Origin: Stercorarius parasiticus | Lineage: Eukaryota > Chordata > Aves > Charadriiformes > Stercorariidae | Reading direction: 5' to 3' | Assembly: GCA_013396915.1 (NCBI GenBank) | Contig: VWZL01002829.1 | Span: 321,758-385,757 of the forward strand | DNA: 64,000 bases | Shown: positions 37,396 to 48,821 of the stretch, in pieces | How positions within the stretch are numbered: the first letter of the stretch is position 1 | How the letters are laid out: each line of letters opens with the position of its first letter | Translations under genes and position numbers: made by a program | Notes under the pieces: generated by a model | Seen by the model: only the letters and a program-made list of their open reading frames with translations | Databases searched by the model: none | Told to the model about the DNA's origin: nothing

Positions 37396-39718
37396 CGAGG
37401 TCACACACAAACCACCTACCCCAGCCAGGCTCCTGATGAATCACACTAAATGCAAAAATATCACAAAGTGCCTCCCATTCCACGCAATATCCTCAGAGGA
37501 TAATACTCGAAGGCTCTTAATCACTTTCCTGAACCAACAGGATGAAGCTGCCACCCTGCCAAGAGCAGGGGAAGTTTCTGGGATCAATCTCATTCCCAAA
37601 TGCACATCCAGACCCTGTCCACCAGTCCCTTACCAGCTGGACATGAATCTCCCACCAATACCACAACATTGCCCTATCCCTTCCTGTGTCCCTCTTGCCC
37701 TCCTGCCTCTCCAAACCATTCTCCTCCACAGCTAGGAGGATTTCCTTCAAAATCCAGTCCTTCCCAGTGAGGAGGAGGTCAGCCCCACACCTCTCCCATT
37801 TCCTCCTTCAGTTTCCCACCTGAGCTGAGCCCGAGCCCAGGACCTGCAGCCACTCGAGCAGGAACAGCAGCTCCTGCTGACTCTTAGCTGGAGTTACCCT
37901 TACAACCGGCTGCTGATGGAACTGAACTGGCCAGTTTGCTCGTCGCAGGGGGCCCAGCTCCTCTCCCACCCCACCAGCGGTTCCTGGTTTATGCCCTGTG
38001 ACAACAGGGGAACAGGGCTGCTCGTGTTTAGTGCCTCAAAGCAAACAACATCACTTGATATCTTTCCTTTTGCTCCATACAAAATATGCTCCAGACGTCT
38101 CAATTATAAAAATAATTTAAAAACCCCACACATCTTTTCTCTCTACTGTACAGCACCGAGCACCTTATTAACAGAGAGCAATTATGATTAGGAAACACAG
38201 AGGTGAGTGCAGAAACACCACCAGAAGGGCTCATATTTGGGAGCAGATGCATCCCACATCCTGAACCACAAAGCATCACGTTCTGGCTGCTTCTGGAGGA
38301 CGCAAGAAACCCTTTGCAAACACACGGGACGCCCTGCCCTCAACTCAAGCCTCTTCCTGGATTATAGTACTTAGAAATTGGCTTCAATCTCCCAGCACAA
38401 GGTCTATGAGCCCTTCTGCTATTTCTGTGGTCGCTGATTATGACAACTGGGTGGTTTTACCTGTGCTGCAGGTAGAACAGCTAATTAGCATTGCGCACAC
38501 CCTCTCACCTCTCAGCACCCACAACCTCCCATCCGAGCCACAGCTCTGCAGAAAAAGTTGTTACACAAAAGGAAGGAGGAGAAAGAAAAATGAAAAAAGA
38601 AAAATTATCTTGGCTCCCAGCCCGAGCCTTTCTCTTTTTAAGATGCATTTTAACAATCTGCTGGCTGGTAACCTCTGCCAGTTACAAGGGAGGCTGCTTG
38701 TCAAGAGCTGACCTGAGCTGGATTTAATTGAAAGCCAGCTGCTGGCGGTGGGAGAGAGATGGGAAAGGGCACCTTGGGGAGGCTCGGCACAGGGCAGCGA
38801 GGGCGAGGAGCAACCGGGAGCCAGGCGAGCAGAGAGCACCCTCTGCAGCTATGCCAAGGAGAGCCAGAGCCTGGGTTTGAAGAGCCCTGGGCTGCTTCCC
38901 TTGGCTCCTGCTGGTTAAACGGGATCCAGCCCATTTGCTTTGTTCTCTGCATGCACTGAGCCTTCGGCAGGGTTCGTCCAAGGGCAATGCACCGCTTGCA
39001 CACAGACCCGGCACCAAGAGCGCCCGTGTGAGGGCAGCAAGACTTGAAGGTCTGTCTCACAGCACCTGGACACAGAAGCCCATTTCAAGGTGTTTCTCTG
39101 CAGAGGTTTTCCTGCAGCACTGCCAAGCACAGAGCAGATACAGCACATTTCTCTCCGCTCTCCCGAGCCGCACAGCTCCCTCTGCTCAGGCCGAATGCTT
39201 ACCCTTCCCACGGGCCAGCAAACCTGCTGATGAAAACCAGTCAGGGACAGGCCAGTGTCTCCCTGAAACTCTGCTGCTGCCGGTCCTCCAACAGCTTCAC
39301 ACACCAGCAAGTCCCTCGAGCACTCGCAACCTGCCTCTGATTAGCATCCCACAAAGGTGTAACGCACCACCCTCAGACAGGAAGGCTTGTGTTAAGTTTT
39401 TTGGAAAGTATTTTACATCCCAGAGGAGGACAAGCTGTTGACAGGTACAGGCAGCTCCCAGGATAGCAGCGCTGCCCGGGGATTTGCAAACTGGATTAGC
39501 TGGGAGCAACCAATTGCTAATCCCAGCCCCACCGCTGAGGATGCCTGTCTCCTCGGGGACAGCACTTCACTTTCCATTGCAAATTCCTCCTGTTTTGCAA
39601 TATTTATCTCCTGCATGGAGTTTCTTCTGGGGAGGAGTTTATTAGCAGAGGAAAAAGAAATCAAGAATTTCATAGCAGTATTTTGCAGTAGGAAATATCG
39701 AGCAGTCTCCACATCTCT

Positions 39719-39847
39719 TATCGATATCCTAAGCCTTTAATTCCACCAGAGACAAAACAAGTTCATTTGAGAGTTTCAGTGAGTGACCCAACAACATTAT
39801 CATTCTTGCTAAATATAGCCTCTCATGAAAATATTGGCCATCAAACT
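39719..39847 (+). repeat. Left arm of a 127-bp inverted repeat
   Basis: Pairs with 41010-41136 in opposite orientation. Shared blocks include GATATCCTAAGCCTTT, GACAAAACAAGTTCATTTG and GCTAAATATAGCCTCTCATG. A few substitutions and one poorly matching stretch of about 15 nt lie in the middle. Confidence 0.9.
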
Positions 39848-41009
39848 GTGTCTTCAGCTTCTTAGAATTTACCAGGATATTCCCACTCCTTTTCCCTCCA
39901 GCCTAAGCCCCCCCACCTTAATGCTTCGTTACTATCTGCAACGAAGTTTAATTTTTAATGGTGCAACATGACCCTTCATTCCTCTCAAAACAAAGCAACA
40001 CACATATGTACCACACAGAGTGAAACCAGACCACATCACGGCATGCTGCGAGTTGAAAAGCCAGGGAAGAGAGATGCGGAGAGCTCTTTCTGTGCTTTGG
40101 ACAAGCCCGGCTCACAGGTTCATCTTCATGGACAACCAGAACCTGAGCTTTGCTGATCCCTCGTTATTGCTATCTATCAACACATCATCATTCCATAACT
40201 CTCGGTTGCCTAAATACGAAAAATAATCTTGTTTTCCTTCTACCTATTTAAGCACTCACCTCTGCGTCTCACCTGGCTTGTTATCGACCTCGCTGGGTGA
40301 CAGGTAGCCACAGCCTTTGGATTTCACAGACCAAAGTCTGCTTTGATCCTGCAGTGAATCCAGACCCACAGTCAGGGTGAGCTGGTGTTGGGAAGCAGAA
40401 TGAGACCCATATATATTTTTTTCCTCAGAGTTCAGATTAGGGTGTGTAAAATTGCCCAAGAACCACCAGTTCATGCCCTGGAAACCCTTTCTCCAGCTCA
40501 GTCATGAATGCCAAGCAACACTTCACTTGCCTGGTGAAAAACACACCACCACTCCTGGTGGGTAAGAAAAGGTTTGATTGTCCCTAGTCTTGTGACAGCC
40601 CCAGGAATACATCCATCAAGTCAGAGCTCCATCCCCAAGAGACCCACAGGGTTCCCCAGGGAAGGATCAAGGTTGAGCTGCCCAACGCCCAGCAGCAGAA
40701 GGGACAGCTCTGCAAGGCAAACCAAGAGCGTGCCACCACCAGCCAGGGCACAGTCCCACAGCACCTGAACAAGGACCAGTGGTGGTAGCTGGGGCTAGCC
40801 ACAGCCAGCCAGCGCTAGGCAAGGCAGGGCCGAGGTTAAGTGAGCAGGTCACATCAGCAAGACATGGTCAGGATCAGCATGCTAACAGGCCATGCATGGA
40901 CACGCACCTCCTTTGTAGCTCAACCAAGGACCAATAGCAAGGACCTGAGCTCAAACAGGGCTCCAGAGGGGAGTAGGGGGTTAGAGCAGGGGGGACAGGC
41001 ACGCCATGA

Positions 41010-41136
41010 AGTTTTATGGTCAATATTTTCATGAGAGGCTATATTTAGCAAGAACGATAATGATCCTGAGTCAGACTGAAACTCCCAAATGAACTTGTTT
41101 TGTCCCTGGTGGAATGAAAGGCTTAGGATATCAATA
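41010..41136 (-). repeat. Right arm of a 127-bp inverted repeat
   Basis: Reverse-complement partner of 39719-39847, with a spacer of about 1.16 kb between the arms. It could be two copies of an unnamed repeat or a local inverted duplication. Confidence 0.9.
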
Positions 41137-42250
41137 TGCTGGAGTGAGGGAAATGGCCATGTGCAAACGTGCTCATAGCCAGCCTGCAGGGGAAAAGTCC
41201 CTGTGAACATCTTGGGGCTGTCTACAGCCACTGGCCCTTCCCCATTGGAGTCTGACTGGCACTTTCCTTAGCTAAGAGCATTACACAACATGCCTGGATC
41301 TCCCTCAGGACGAAGGTGTCTTGTCCAGGAAGCGTGTCTTGAACATGAAGCTTCCAGTGTTGCAGCATTTCCAGTCATCCTCTCCTCCCGCTCCCTGGGA
41401 CCAGTGATTTATTTGTTTGCTGCAGAACATCATAAATATTTTGACCAGCTAGCAAACTTTTAAATCCAATTGCTTTCTGCATGAAATGAAACCCAGTGTG
41501 CATAATACCCTTTCCTTCCCCTACAGTCATTTTTTATGTGTACATCAAATCACGGCAGCGCCAGCAGGAAAGCAGGAAGCGTAGGCAAGTGCCGCTCCAG
41601 GCCGATCCCGATGAATACCCGCAGGGGCGGCAAGCACTGTCCCCTGCCACCAGCTGCGAAAGGGCAGCACTTCGTGTCTTACCCACACATTTGAGAATTT
41701 GCAGAATTAAGCTCTCACGAAGTATAATTATTATAATTATTCATAAATGTCATTGCGATCTGCCTGTGGTTGCTGCTCTATTGCACTCTGCAACGAGGAA
41801 AGGATGGCATATGAATGTGAATGCTGGAACACTTATTTTCCAGACTCACTCATAGCACATTTTCTCCAAAACTTCCAATTACAGCCCAAGTGCTCGTTGT
41901 ACCGGGGAGTTTAGCACTGCCCAGTGTCTACCCTCACGCACCAAGGGAGAGCATCGGCCTCACACCCACACCATTGACCTGCTGCCTCGGGAGGCAGAGG
42001 AGGAATCCCATCCCCCGTGGGGAGGAAGAGCAGCTGCTTCCATCGTGCTGCGAGGCCAGGTCAGAAAAGACGCCGACAGGGAAGCACCAGCTGAGGAACA
42101 TGTTGGTTTTGCCCTGTGTCAGGCTGAGCATAGGAATACACGACCGATCATTTATATCCTATATAGATATTTTATAGAAATATGTGTAATGGGAAGAAAG
42201 TTCAGAAATTTAGTTTGTAAGTTTTAGATAGAGAAATTCCAGCAAGGGAA

Positions 42251-43783
42251 AAAGCCAAGCACTCACCGCTATCCTCCAGCTGCGCTTTCCTCCATCAATC
42301 ACGCTGTCCGACGAGGACGGAGGCACTCTGGCAGCTTGCGATTCTTTCCACCGCTCCTGCTTTTGGCACCACGCGCTCGGTCCCACGGCAGAGAAGCGCA
42401 GCCCTGATCATCCTCCGCTGTTTTACTGCTACAGAGAAAATACTTTACTCCCTCAGCACAATCATTCAGCACCAGAGCTCTTAAACAGCTGCTCACACAG
42501 TTACCCTTTTGTGAGCACAAAACAAATAATGATGTATGGCAGTGGGGCTCTTTTAAACAGGTTATTATCCATGTAATTGGTGGTTTTGTTTGTTTTTTTT
42601 TTTTTTTTACACAAAGATGAATAATCATAACAAACTCTGCAGGTCAGGTATTACCACAAGACGAGTGGCTCTGACAATAAGCAGTCACCAACGCATTTAG
42701 TAAGGATGCTTAATTGAAGCTAATTTCACAAAGTGACCTTAACAAATAGTAATTTCTCTTGAACATGACAGAATGAATGATTATTTTTTCATTTAAGGCA
42801 CAAACCTTCTATTTCCGCCCCCACCCCACTTTATGACCTAACTTTGAAGTGCAAATTCCTAAATGTCCTTTTATCCAAAGATTCAAAGGGCTGCGCAAGG
42901 CAAAAGCTAACTCACATAAAGCATTTTACAGTCAGCCATTGAATACAGATCCTTTCTCTCAGAAATCAGAATACCAAGGCCATCCAAAGATCACACTAGT
43001 GGAACCGCAGTGAATTTTGAAGAATCCACGAATTACTGAATCTCAAGGGAAAAACACAGCAGGGGAAGTTTGTCTCTACCGGTCTCCTTGCATGAGGCAC
43101 TTGTTACCTTCCCTCAGCATCCTCATCTCTGCAATCATATCCTTTCCCGTACAATCCCACCAAACAACGGCAAAAACTTCCCCGCTGCTCCCTCTGTGCC
43201 CTTTAACCACAGCATGAAGCCAGGACCGAATCTGCCCGTTAGCCACGCAGTTTAACTGGACAAAAGCCTTCCACACCTACATTTAATTTTAGATAAACAG
43301 GACCCAAAACCTCTACAATTCTGATGAATTTTGTGGAGTCTTTCAGACGTACAACACTTGAGTTAGGAGAAAAATATCTAAAGTTGTGGGAAAGGATACT
43401 GGAAGAGGAACCCATAAAAAAACCCACCAAAACCACTTTAGAAACATTGTCCTTTCAACAACGGGGTCAGTTTTCAGAGGATGGACTCTCAAACAGGACA
43501 GGGAAAGCAAACGGGCTAGGACTGAAGCAGTCACCCAGATTTCCTGCAGGCATTACCACAAGTGGAATTAAGTGGTTCAAAAGGGCTGCTTAGCACAAAC
43601 CAAACATTCTCATTCTCCTGAGCAGACTCTTACAGGTGCCACCAAGCACTCCTGAGATCCATCGGTTCAGACTGTGCCTCCCTTTTCCAAAGCCTCTGGC
43701 ATGGCTGTTTAAAACACAGACAAAAGCAATTCTGACAACTTAAAAAGCATATTACAAAAAAAACATTGTCTGTGATTCACTTT
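42251..43783. other. Transition region between GC-rich and AT-rich domains
   Basis: Contains a CpG-containing exon-like block (42268-42430, discussed as a finding), a T run at 42592-42609, then increasingly AT-rich unique sequence. No coding region is recognised. Confidence 0.45.
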
Positions 43784-46700
43784 TATTTGCATGGCTGTGA
43801 CCATGAAAAGAAATATAGTAAAGAGTCGGTACATTCACTTGAAATCAGCATTTTCATTAGAACAATCGTTGTGTCAGCCTGTTCTAAATTATCTCCATTT
43901 CTAACCCAAAGACACCTTTTATTAAAGTAAAACCAGTTTCAATCATTTAAATTAGACTTCTGCACAGTGTCAAAATATAAACAAAAGAGAAAGGATAGCT
44001 TGCAGGATATGTCAACAGCTGAAATAACCAAGATAACATAGAAAATATGAAACAAATAGAAACTTGAGTCAATGCCAGTAGCAGCTAAATGCCCAAACTC
44101 AATTGAACACAGCACCCCCTTCAGGTGCCTGCTGAGAATTGTTCTCAGGTCCAGATTTGCTCTTTATTGCACTTTAAGGATGTTTTTTCCAGTCTCTCAT
44201 TAGTGCTTCTCTGTGGTACTAACACAACCTCTGAAGTTAAACTTAGCAAAGCATCATTCTGAATTTATTCCTGAAAACTACAACGGAGTCTCAACCTTGC
44301 TTCTGAACCAGCAGGGTCATAGCCGAATGGCAAGTATCTTGTTAAGCAGCTAACTTCGACTTCATCTCCATCTTTAAATTCTCCCATTTTTTAATATTTC
44401 TGCCAGCATATTAGAAGACCTACCTGGGAACAAGGAGAACATCGTATGAACTACCGCTTCCATTCAATTTGCCTAAGTGGGGCTACAAGACTTCCAAGGA
44501 AAATAGTGGTGTGGATAAAGTCTTTGAAATCACATTTCGCTAGGAAAATTAATGGTCACGATCGTAAAATTCTATCTTAACTAAGACACTTGCACAATTC
44601 GAGTCAAGGTTGAGTATCGTATGTACTGGCACAATGTTTAACTTAGTGGTTCCTATTTGTATTGACAGCAAACAATTAATCATTGCTCTCAAAAACAATC
44701 TTTGAGGTTCTCTTCATACACGCCTACTCTTGAAGCAGAGGCACACTGCTAGGCAACCTCTGTGCCATTAATTACTGGCACTTAGTCAGGGTGGTGTCCA
44801 GGGAACTGTGTTCTCCAGACGATGTAAACTTGCGGAATTCAAAGAAAGTCAAGTCTGACTAACTGACACACAGTCCTGAATTTCTGTTTTTCTACACTTA
44901 AATTATTTTTCCATAAAGTTACACCAGCAAACTCCACCAGGAACTTCTCTTTCCCATATAGTTTAAAATGGCCACAAAAATTGAAATAACTATCCATGCA
45001 GAAGACTTCTTGTTTTTAACAACTGTACCACAGCAGGGGTTCTGCTAAGACAGGGACCTCAGTAAAGGTTATGGGGGTTTCAGGTTGGGTTGGTTTGGGG
45101 TGTGGGTTTTTTTGTGTGTCTGTTTTTTGTTTGGTTGATTTTTTTTTTTTAATATATCTTTTTGAGTTTAGCTGTATCTGCAGAAGTGTATATATTAGAA
45201 TTACTTATAAAGAACACTTCATAAATGGTTCTCTTCTCTCAGCTTGCTGACATAGATTGTACCTAATGAAATTAACACAACAGGAGTAAAAGCACATCAC
45301 ATAATTATGAACAAGGTCTACAGTTGTAGAAATTTTCTCTTTCCATACATTCATGTATCAAAATGAAAACTGACTGGCGAGACGGTAATATAGACATGCT
45401 TATATGATATGGATTAAAGACTAATTTGTAGCAGCTTCTTTGGCACTCAAATGTCGAGAATATCAGTTCTCATCTCCTCTTTAGGATTTCTTTGAAAAAC
45501 TTGGGGATGCAATATGTGAAGATATTAAACCTTAGCAACAACCTAAAAGGATGGGGGGGAAGAAAGAAAGACTTCTTTTCAATAAACCCAAGCAACTCAA
45601 CATGTCATTTCCCTTAGAAAGATAAAATCCCTAATATAAAACAAAGCCACAGTACCACAAATACAGCAAAAGCCTTTTTTCAAATCCCACTTAATTTAAC
45701 ACTAAGCACCCAATTCAGATTAATGTGAAATTGTTCAAAGGCCAAGGAGGTGAAATAAATGGAGTGCAGTCTCGGGGCTGGTAAATATTAATAAAGAGAT
45801 TGAGATGGAATCATGAACGAATGTCAGCATTACTATACTTTATATTGCTATACTAAAAATTTTGACTGATCTAACAATTGTGTATAGCTGGGTGGATTTT
45901 TCACCTCCTGAAAAATCAAAGAAATACGACTAAGTGAAAAGCAATCATGTGTCATCATCAGCCTGAATAACTGAGAACTGCCTCTTCAGATCAAATGTCA
46001 AAAGCGATACTTGTATAGTTAACAGTGAAAAAAAATTGGCTATCCATGATGCAGTTTTGAGAATTTCACAATTTCTTGTAAAGCTTGCCACACAGCAATA
46101 ATACTTCACTTTAATGACCCAATAAATAGTTCTGAACAGACTTGTAACATTATCTGATATTGAGTCAGACCAAGCAGAACAGAGGAAAAAGAAAAATGTA
46201 AAGGAGGTACACAGAGGTACTGAAATCTACAAGTCCTAGTTCATTAGTATCCCTGAAAGTCAGTCTCAAAATGCTTTTTGAAACGACATAAACTTAGCAA
46301 TTTTCTTTAATTTCTAATAAAATAGTTGATATAATTCTTGTGTGGCAGATGAACAACACAGAAGTTCATCATTAAAAGGGATCAATTTAAAAAGCAACCT
46401 CATAAGGCCCGTAACCTAGCTACAATTAAATGGCATTGCTTTAAAGGCATTTATAGTTACTCATCACCACAAGACCCAAGAATGATTTTCTCTCCCCCAT
46501 GTACTGAAGACAAAATTGTTCCTCGTGAACTTTCAAGTCTTTCTTCTCTCATTGATATGCAGGGGAAAACAGGTCCCAGGAAGGGTTTGGAGACAAAAGT
46601 CTGTAATTCCCTACCTTAAAAAAAAAAAAAAAGGGCTCTTCATCCCTTTTGGTACTTGGGAGAAAATAAATGTGTAGCAACAAGAGAATTCTAATCACTG

Positions 46701-48653
46701 GCAGCATCTTATCATCTATACCTCTTAGGGTGCTCAGTATATAAAAATAGTATACTTCAAATTACAGGGTAACAGGAGTGGATAAGAGAGAGGCATTAGA
46801 GTGCTGCTAGTCACATTAATCATACATATTGATTGAATACTGAATGCTTTTTCAGTTTGTCTGACAAATTGGAATGGCTTTGGTAACCCCTTGCTCAAAT
46901 GCATGTTCTGTCTCATTCTCTTTTACATCACTCATTAAACCTCCTGGGAATACACAAAGGCTTTCTCTCCTGGCTGTCCTCACAGATTCCTTTGCTTGCC
47001 AAGCGTTCAGGTGCCCTCTCATCCTCCCATTAACACCTTACTGATCTCACAGCAAAAACCTGCAGTGAATTTAAAAATCCTATTCTATATGCCTGTAAAA
47101 ATCACCCCTCTCTGCTGTTTTACTGTGCATGAAGAGGGCTGCGCTTCATGGGAGTTGTGTGTTACATGTCCTTTGAGAGCAAAAGTGACAGCAAATGTCA
47201 CAGGAGATGCCACACTCCCTCACCAAGTTTAACCTTGGATACACCTACGTAGTTATGACATGCAGGAGCTACTGACACAGTACGCTCAGTTGACTTTCTT
47301 TAACTTATCTTTAAAGATAAGGCATTAACATTCTGACTGTGCATAAAAAAAAGGTTGGTGAACAGTACTTTTCTAAAAATAGCTACATGGAGTGTCTAAA
47401 AACACTTTCTCAGTGTTCCATACCTGCCCTCGGTTGCATCTTGTTTGCCCACTAGACAGAAACAACTGCAAGTACTACAGTCATGTAGATAGATAAAATC
47501 AAGGTGAGTTGCATTCGCTGCCTGTATTATATCATCTGTAACAGTTTTGCATTAAAACTTAGTTACTATGCTAGTAGTATCCTTGTTTTCGCATTTGGCA
47601 GAACAACATTACAGTACAATACTTCCCAAAATATGCTGAATGAAACAACTCACGTCAAGCGTTTCAGGTATTTTTAGACTATGCAGTAGAATAAACACTG
47701 CGAAATTATTCTTACAGTTCACATTCTGACTCTATTTGTACTTTAAAAAGTTACCTCAGACAATGCTCCCACCACGGATTATGATGAAAGTTTTGCTGAA
47801 CTCAAAAGAGCTATTTGGGAGGCTGGGAGGGAAGCCATGTCTTATGGTCCTTCATATAGCATTACCCTGAGAAAGTTTCAGCAGCTCTGCCAACACAGTT
47901 CAGCTCCGAGATGCTGCACCAAGAGATTGTTTCCAATTATCAAATACTTCACAGATCGCAGGAGCACATCCTTAAGACAGCTAAGGGTAACTTCTTCGAA
48001 TTCTTGTAAAATCTTGTGTGCCACACTACTGATTCTCTTTCTTAAAAAAAGCACATTAAATAGATCAATAAGCAAATGGTTGGGGGAAAAAGGAACCGGG
48101 CAACACAGAATAAGGCAACATTTCCCACAGAAATACTCCCCATATCTAATTGCTGAAGTAGTCAGTGACATAAATTGTTTCCCCAGTTGTGCAGACACAT
48201 TCTGCAATATAATGTACCTTAAAAAACCATCACTCACTCAATACAAGAATTCAAGTGTCTGCAGAACTGGAATATAGGAAAAATAATTTAGGGGGGAAGA
48301 AATGAAACTGTAGTTCTGTAGTGCATGGTAGAGTGAAATTATGCAATTACATTCTGAAAGGTACATCTCAGAACAGAATTGTTCAATACATAGATCTCTA
48401 CATTTCCTTCCATTTCTAATACCGGATTTTTAAGAACATGCATACCACGCTCAAGTGATCAAAGCAAGAAAAAAGCCTTTCAAGTTTGGCATTTTTTTCC
48501 TTCCACGTTACACATTCAGTTAGACTGATGGTGATTTAAGAGTAGCTTCCTCCATCTTAACCTCTGCAGCAACTGGATCTTTTCACCTTCTCGCATCACT
48601 TCACAATAAATGTGCCTGTTTTCCCTTATGTTGAGTTAGACGTGGTATCTAGA
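43784..48653 (-). other. MFSD11 3' flank, possibly a long 3' UTR
   Basis: AT-rich DNA downstream of the MFSD11 stop codon with no open frame of note and no recognised repeat. On the minus strand, AATAAA-type signals (TTTATT on the plus strand) are seen near 44266, 44163, 43918 and 43783, and ATTAAA-type signals near 46303 and 46113. None stands close to the stop codon. The true 3' end cannot be told from sequence alone; a long 3' UTR reaching near 43.8 kb is possible. Confidence 0.35.
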
Positions 48654-48821
48654 TCAAATGCTGCTGTAGTCCGAGCCACGGGCAGCAAGAGCTGCTGCTG
48701 CTTCCCACTCCACAGTAAAGAAGGTAATTGTTCCAAAGAAGCCCACAACCACCATGATCAGGAGTTGCCACTGCAGAAGGAAGTAGTTGCTGTAGAAATA
48801 CGCAACTGCAGCACAGATGGA
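48654..48821 (-). CDS. MFSD11: MFSD11 last coding exon with stop codon
   Basis: 168 nt including TGA at 48654-48656. Acceptor GTTCCCCGCAG. Encodes 55 residues: two hydrophobic helices (SICAAVAYFYSNYFLL and LLIMVVVGFFGTITFF) and the short conserved C-terminal tail TVEWEAAAALAARGSDYSSI. The tail ending G-S-D-Y-x-S-I is diagnostic for MFSD11. Confidence 0.97.
   Translation of the reverse strand, partial: SICAAVAYFYSNYFLLQWQLLIMVVVGFFGTITFFTVEWEAAAALAARGSDYSSI

Larger units (their letters stand above)
29373..42250. other. No gene supported; non-coding DNA with repeats
   Basis: Mixed GC-rich sequence and AT islands. Identified contents: a 20-bp tandem duplication (32131-32170), an AT-rich island (32340-32700), CR1 fragments (32967-33120, 37226-37395), and an inverted repeat pair (39719-39847 and 41010-41136). 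One exon-like cassette without homology (40273-40348) is discussed as a finding. I see no further coding sequence, RNA gene or repeat family here. Confidence 0.5.
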
